In this document: one piece after another, positions 62,215 through 64,000 of the stretch
How positions within the stretch are numbered: the stretch's first letter is position 1
How the letters are laid out: each line of letters begins with the position of its first letter
NCBI GenBank assembly: GCA_017483765.1
Contig: JAFUVE010000019.1
Span: 27,229 to 91,228, forward strand
Origin: Bacteroidaceae bacterium
Lineage (GTDB): Bacteria; Bacteroidota; Bacteroidia; Bacteroidales; Bacteroidaceae
DNA length: 64,000 bases
Direction: 5' to 3'
The notes under the pieces: model-generated
What the model was told of the DNA's origin: nothing
Seen by the model: the letters and a program-made list of their open reading frames with translations, nothing else
Databases searched by the model: none
Made by a program: the position numbers and the translations under genes

Positions 62215-63753
62215 ATGGAAAACATGACAGAGAACATTAACATGAGCATTCACGGCTCAGACCAGAACGTGAACGAAGGCACCGCACTTGACGGCGCCGT
62301 ACTGGCCCAGACCGGCCAGGGTATCGAACAGCAGAACACAGCAGCCACGGGCAGCGCGGTAGAAGCCGCCGGGATGGACGACTCCCAAGTGGAGGACACC
62401 ATCACCCACTACGAGGCATGGCGCTACACGCTCCACACCGACTATCTCCGCCTGGCGAAGAAAGTGAAGGTGCGCACGAAGAAGCCGAAGCACCCCGTGC
62501 TGGGCGAGGCACAGCTGGAATGCTACACGAAGTCGGCACTTACCAACACGGAGAAGTCCGAGAGCGTGGAACTGCCACTCTACAAGAACGACATGAGCAT
62601 CTTCCCAGCCAAGAGCACGATCCGCGTGTTCGGACAGAAAGGATACGACGCGAACGGCGTGGCCGACGGCAGCCAGCTGATGCTCTACGTTGTGAAGAAC
62701 GACCGCGGCACGAGCGTGACCGTAGAGGCCATCAACGGTCCGATGGAGAACGGCAAGACCTACGTGCCCGACATCCCTGCCGGCACGAAGCTGCGCTGCA
62801 TGGCTTCCGCTTTGTCGGAGTCGGACCTGAAGGTGGCGTCCAGCAACTTCATCCCCACCTGGAAGCAGGCTTACCTGCAGAAGAAAGCCTGCGCCATCAC
62901 CTACACCGACTTCTACCAGAAGATGAAGAAGCTGGCGGAGTTCGGCGGCCAGATGGTGACAGACATGACCCTGGCTGATTTCAGGACGAAGACCACCAGC
63001 ACCCTGCTCTTCGGAGCCCCTCGCGAGACCACCGTTTGGAACGACGACCTGGGCGTGTACGAGCACTGCTACTACCAGGAGGGACTGCTCACTCAGGTGC
63101 CCAACCGCTACCAGCTGAGCGGCATCCCCACCGTGGCCGACATCATCGCCATCAGTCGCATGGCGTTTACCAGGTACGCAAAGGTGAACACGGTGCAGGC
63201 TTACTGCGGCACGCTGTTTATGGAGTGGCTGTCGAACATGGACTTCAGCGAGCATCCTGAGATCAAGTTCCTCAGCGTGAGGGACGACCTGGACGTGAAG
63301 GTGGGCAAGTTCGAGACCAACTTCGGCACCATCGAGTTCAAGATCGACGCCAGCCTCGACGAGAACGACATGTCGGGCTACTGCCTCATCATCCCGATGA
63401 AAGAGTCCATCCGCTACATCTACGAGGAGAAGACGGTGGCTCACGACCACAAGAACGACACGAACGCACGTGACGCGAAGAGCCGCTACTACATCGTGGA
63501 CGACTGCCTGATGCTGACCGGCATGACGTCCATCCTCGTGGGCAAGGACGTGTCGAGCATCGGCGTGGGCGACAACAGCGACATCCTGAACATCATCAGC
63601 GTGAAGGACCTGTCGAAGGTGACCACTCCCGACTCCACCGCCGTCTACTACCTGACTGACGAGTGCATCGTAGGCGACGAGGTACTCCTTGTGGGCCCCT
63701 ACACCTACACAGGCGGCAAGTGGACTCCTTGGAGCGGAAACATTGAGGCCTAA
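62215..63753 (+). CDS. Probable HK97-fold major capsid protein (SU10-like)
   Basis: 512 residues, cytosolic by sequence. The first about 60 residues are Gln/Asn/Thr-rich and flexible, like a prohead delta region. Then DYLRLAKKVKVRTKKPKHPVLGEAQ, a beta insertion (VEAINGPMENGKTYVPDIPAG), the long-helix stretch DFYQKMKKLAEFGGQMVTDMTL followed by TLLFGAPRETT, GLLTQV, and the core VADIIAISRMAFTRYAKVNTVQAYCGTLFMEWL, VGKFETNFGTIEFKID, MSGYCLIIPM. Spacing of these blocks recalls SU10/DUF5309-type capsid proteins. The C-terminal 70 residues form a separate small beta domain. Last gene of the cluster in view. This call is pattern-based; an unrelated shell protein is possible. Confidence 0.6.
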   Translation: MENMTENINMSIHGSDQNVNEGTALDGAVLAQTGQGIEQQNTAATGSAVEAAGMDDSQVEDTITHYEAWRYTLHTDYLRLAKKVKVRTKKPKHPVLGEAQLECYTKSALTNTEKSESVELPLYKNDMSIFPAKSTIRVFGQKGYDANGVADGSQLMLYVVKNDRGTSVTVEAINGPMENGKTYVPDIPAGTKLRCMASALSESDLKVASSNFIPTWKQAYLQKKACAITYTDFYQKMKKLAEFGGQMVTDMTLADFRTKTTSTLLFGAPRETTVWNDDLGVYEHCYYQEGLLTQVPNRYQLSGIPTVADIIAISRMAFTRYAKVNTVQAYCGTLFMEWLSNMDFSEHPEIKFLSVRDDLDVKVGKFETNFGTIEFKIDASLDENDMSGYCLIIPMKESIRYIYEEKTVAHDHKNDTNARDAKSRYYIVDDCLMLTGMTSILVGKDVSSIGVGDNSDILNIISVKDLSKVTTPDSTAVYYLTDECIVGDEVLLVGPYTYTGGKWTPWSGNIEA

Positions 63754-63775
63754 AGGGATTTACGATTTATTTCAT

Positions 63776-63840
63776 GAACTTTGTCGCGACTCAACATAGC
63801 TCAAGCAAGCTTGGCTCTGTATTCGCTGCTCCAAAGTTTT
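63776..63840. repeat. Palindromic intergenic repeat, family A (copy 6)
   Basis: GAACTTTG...CAAAGTT ends around GCTCAAGCAAGCTTGGCTC, 22 bp after the capsid-like gene stop. The remaining bases to 64000 are AT-rich with no gene seen. Confidence 0.7.
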
Positions 63841-64000
63841 CCTATTTACGATTTACTATTTACAATAGTTCGTTAAAAAATTAAATAATTTTATGCGGCT
63901 TGTTCCGCAATCTTAAATAGTTCTTTGAAAAGTTTGGTATTTAAAGTCATGTTCGGTTGTCTCTCGAACACGCAAATAATTCGTTGCAAGTAGTATGCAT

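Overview
The window looks like a chromosomal segment of a Bacteroidetes bacterium, most likely a Prevotellaceae member (Prevotella sensu lato). Supporting signs are promoters of the form TAnnTTTGC instead of a Pribnow box, the Bacteroidetes order of the division/cell-wall cluster, an Lnb (DUF4105) lipoprotein acyltransferase, DUF4421 and DUF5675 proteins, a GH43 enzyme, lipoproteins with acidic residues after the lipobox cysteine, and intergenic regions packed with short periodic repeats. No species is assigned.

Layout. (1) 15-14246, minus strand: the dcw cluster, transcribed mraZ-rsmH-ftsL-like-ftsI-murE-mraY-murD-ftsW-murG-murC-ftsQ, with MraZ-type boxes at the mraZ promoter. FtsQ carries an unusual Lys/Glu/Pro repeat tail. 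(2) 14690-16680: a cation diffusion facilitator and a surface-type lipoprotein. (3) 16776-20941: an accessory island at a tRNA-Met gene, with a tyrosine recombinase broken by a TGA codon, an IS256-like (zinc-ribbon variant) element with a frameshifted transposase, a HicAB toxin-antitoxin pair and a DUF5675 gene. (4) 21137-28334: DUF4421 protein, MaoC-like dehydratase, rplS, SPFH+NfeD pair, malate dehydrogenase, a small HELIH protein and a TlpA-type thioredoxin lipid/envelope protein. (5) 28559-33012: two cassettes delimited by short TAGGGTGTTCT-type inverted repeats. One encodes an exported lipoprotein with two tandem CCA-adding/poly(A)-polymerase-type nucleotidyltransferase domains. (6) 33009-38682: a leucine (and probably citramalate/isoleucine) operon leuA-leuC-leuD-cimA-like behind an Ile/Leu-rich leader peptide and attenuator-like hairpins; leuB is absent. 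(7) 39055-48605: small orphan genes, a very large secreted protein interrupted by an amber codon, and a DUF4143 ATPase behind six 33-bp-spaced repeats. (8) 48658-58114, minus strand: GH43 enzyme, tRNA methyltransferase TrmN6, ispH, cmk, secA, lnb. (9) 58398-63753, plus strand: six genes resembling a phage head module, ending in a likely HK97-fold (SU10-like) major capsid protein.

Most interesting thread. Three separated loci (the DUF5675 gene at 20.5-20.9 kb, a small gene at 39.75 kb and the capsid-like cluster at 58.4 kb) share a promoter element, CCGAAAAC(N3)GAAAA, at exactly the same distance (17 bp) from the TAACTTTGC box. The proteins at 39.75 and 58.4 kb also look structurally alike. 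The capsid-like genes are separated by host-type repeats rather than packed as in a phage, and no terminase, portal or integrase is visible beside them. This suggests a dispersed, co-regulated, possibly domesticated virus-like system. The regulation and domestication are inference from sequence alone.
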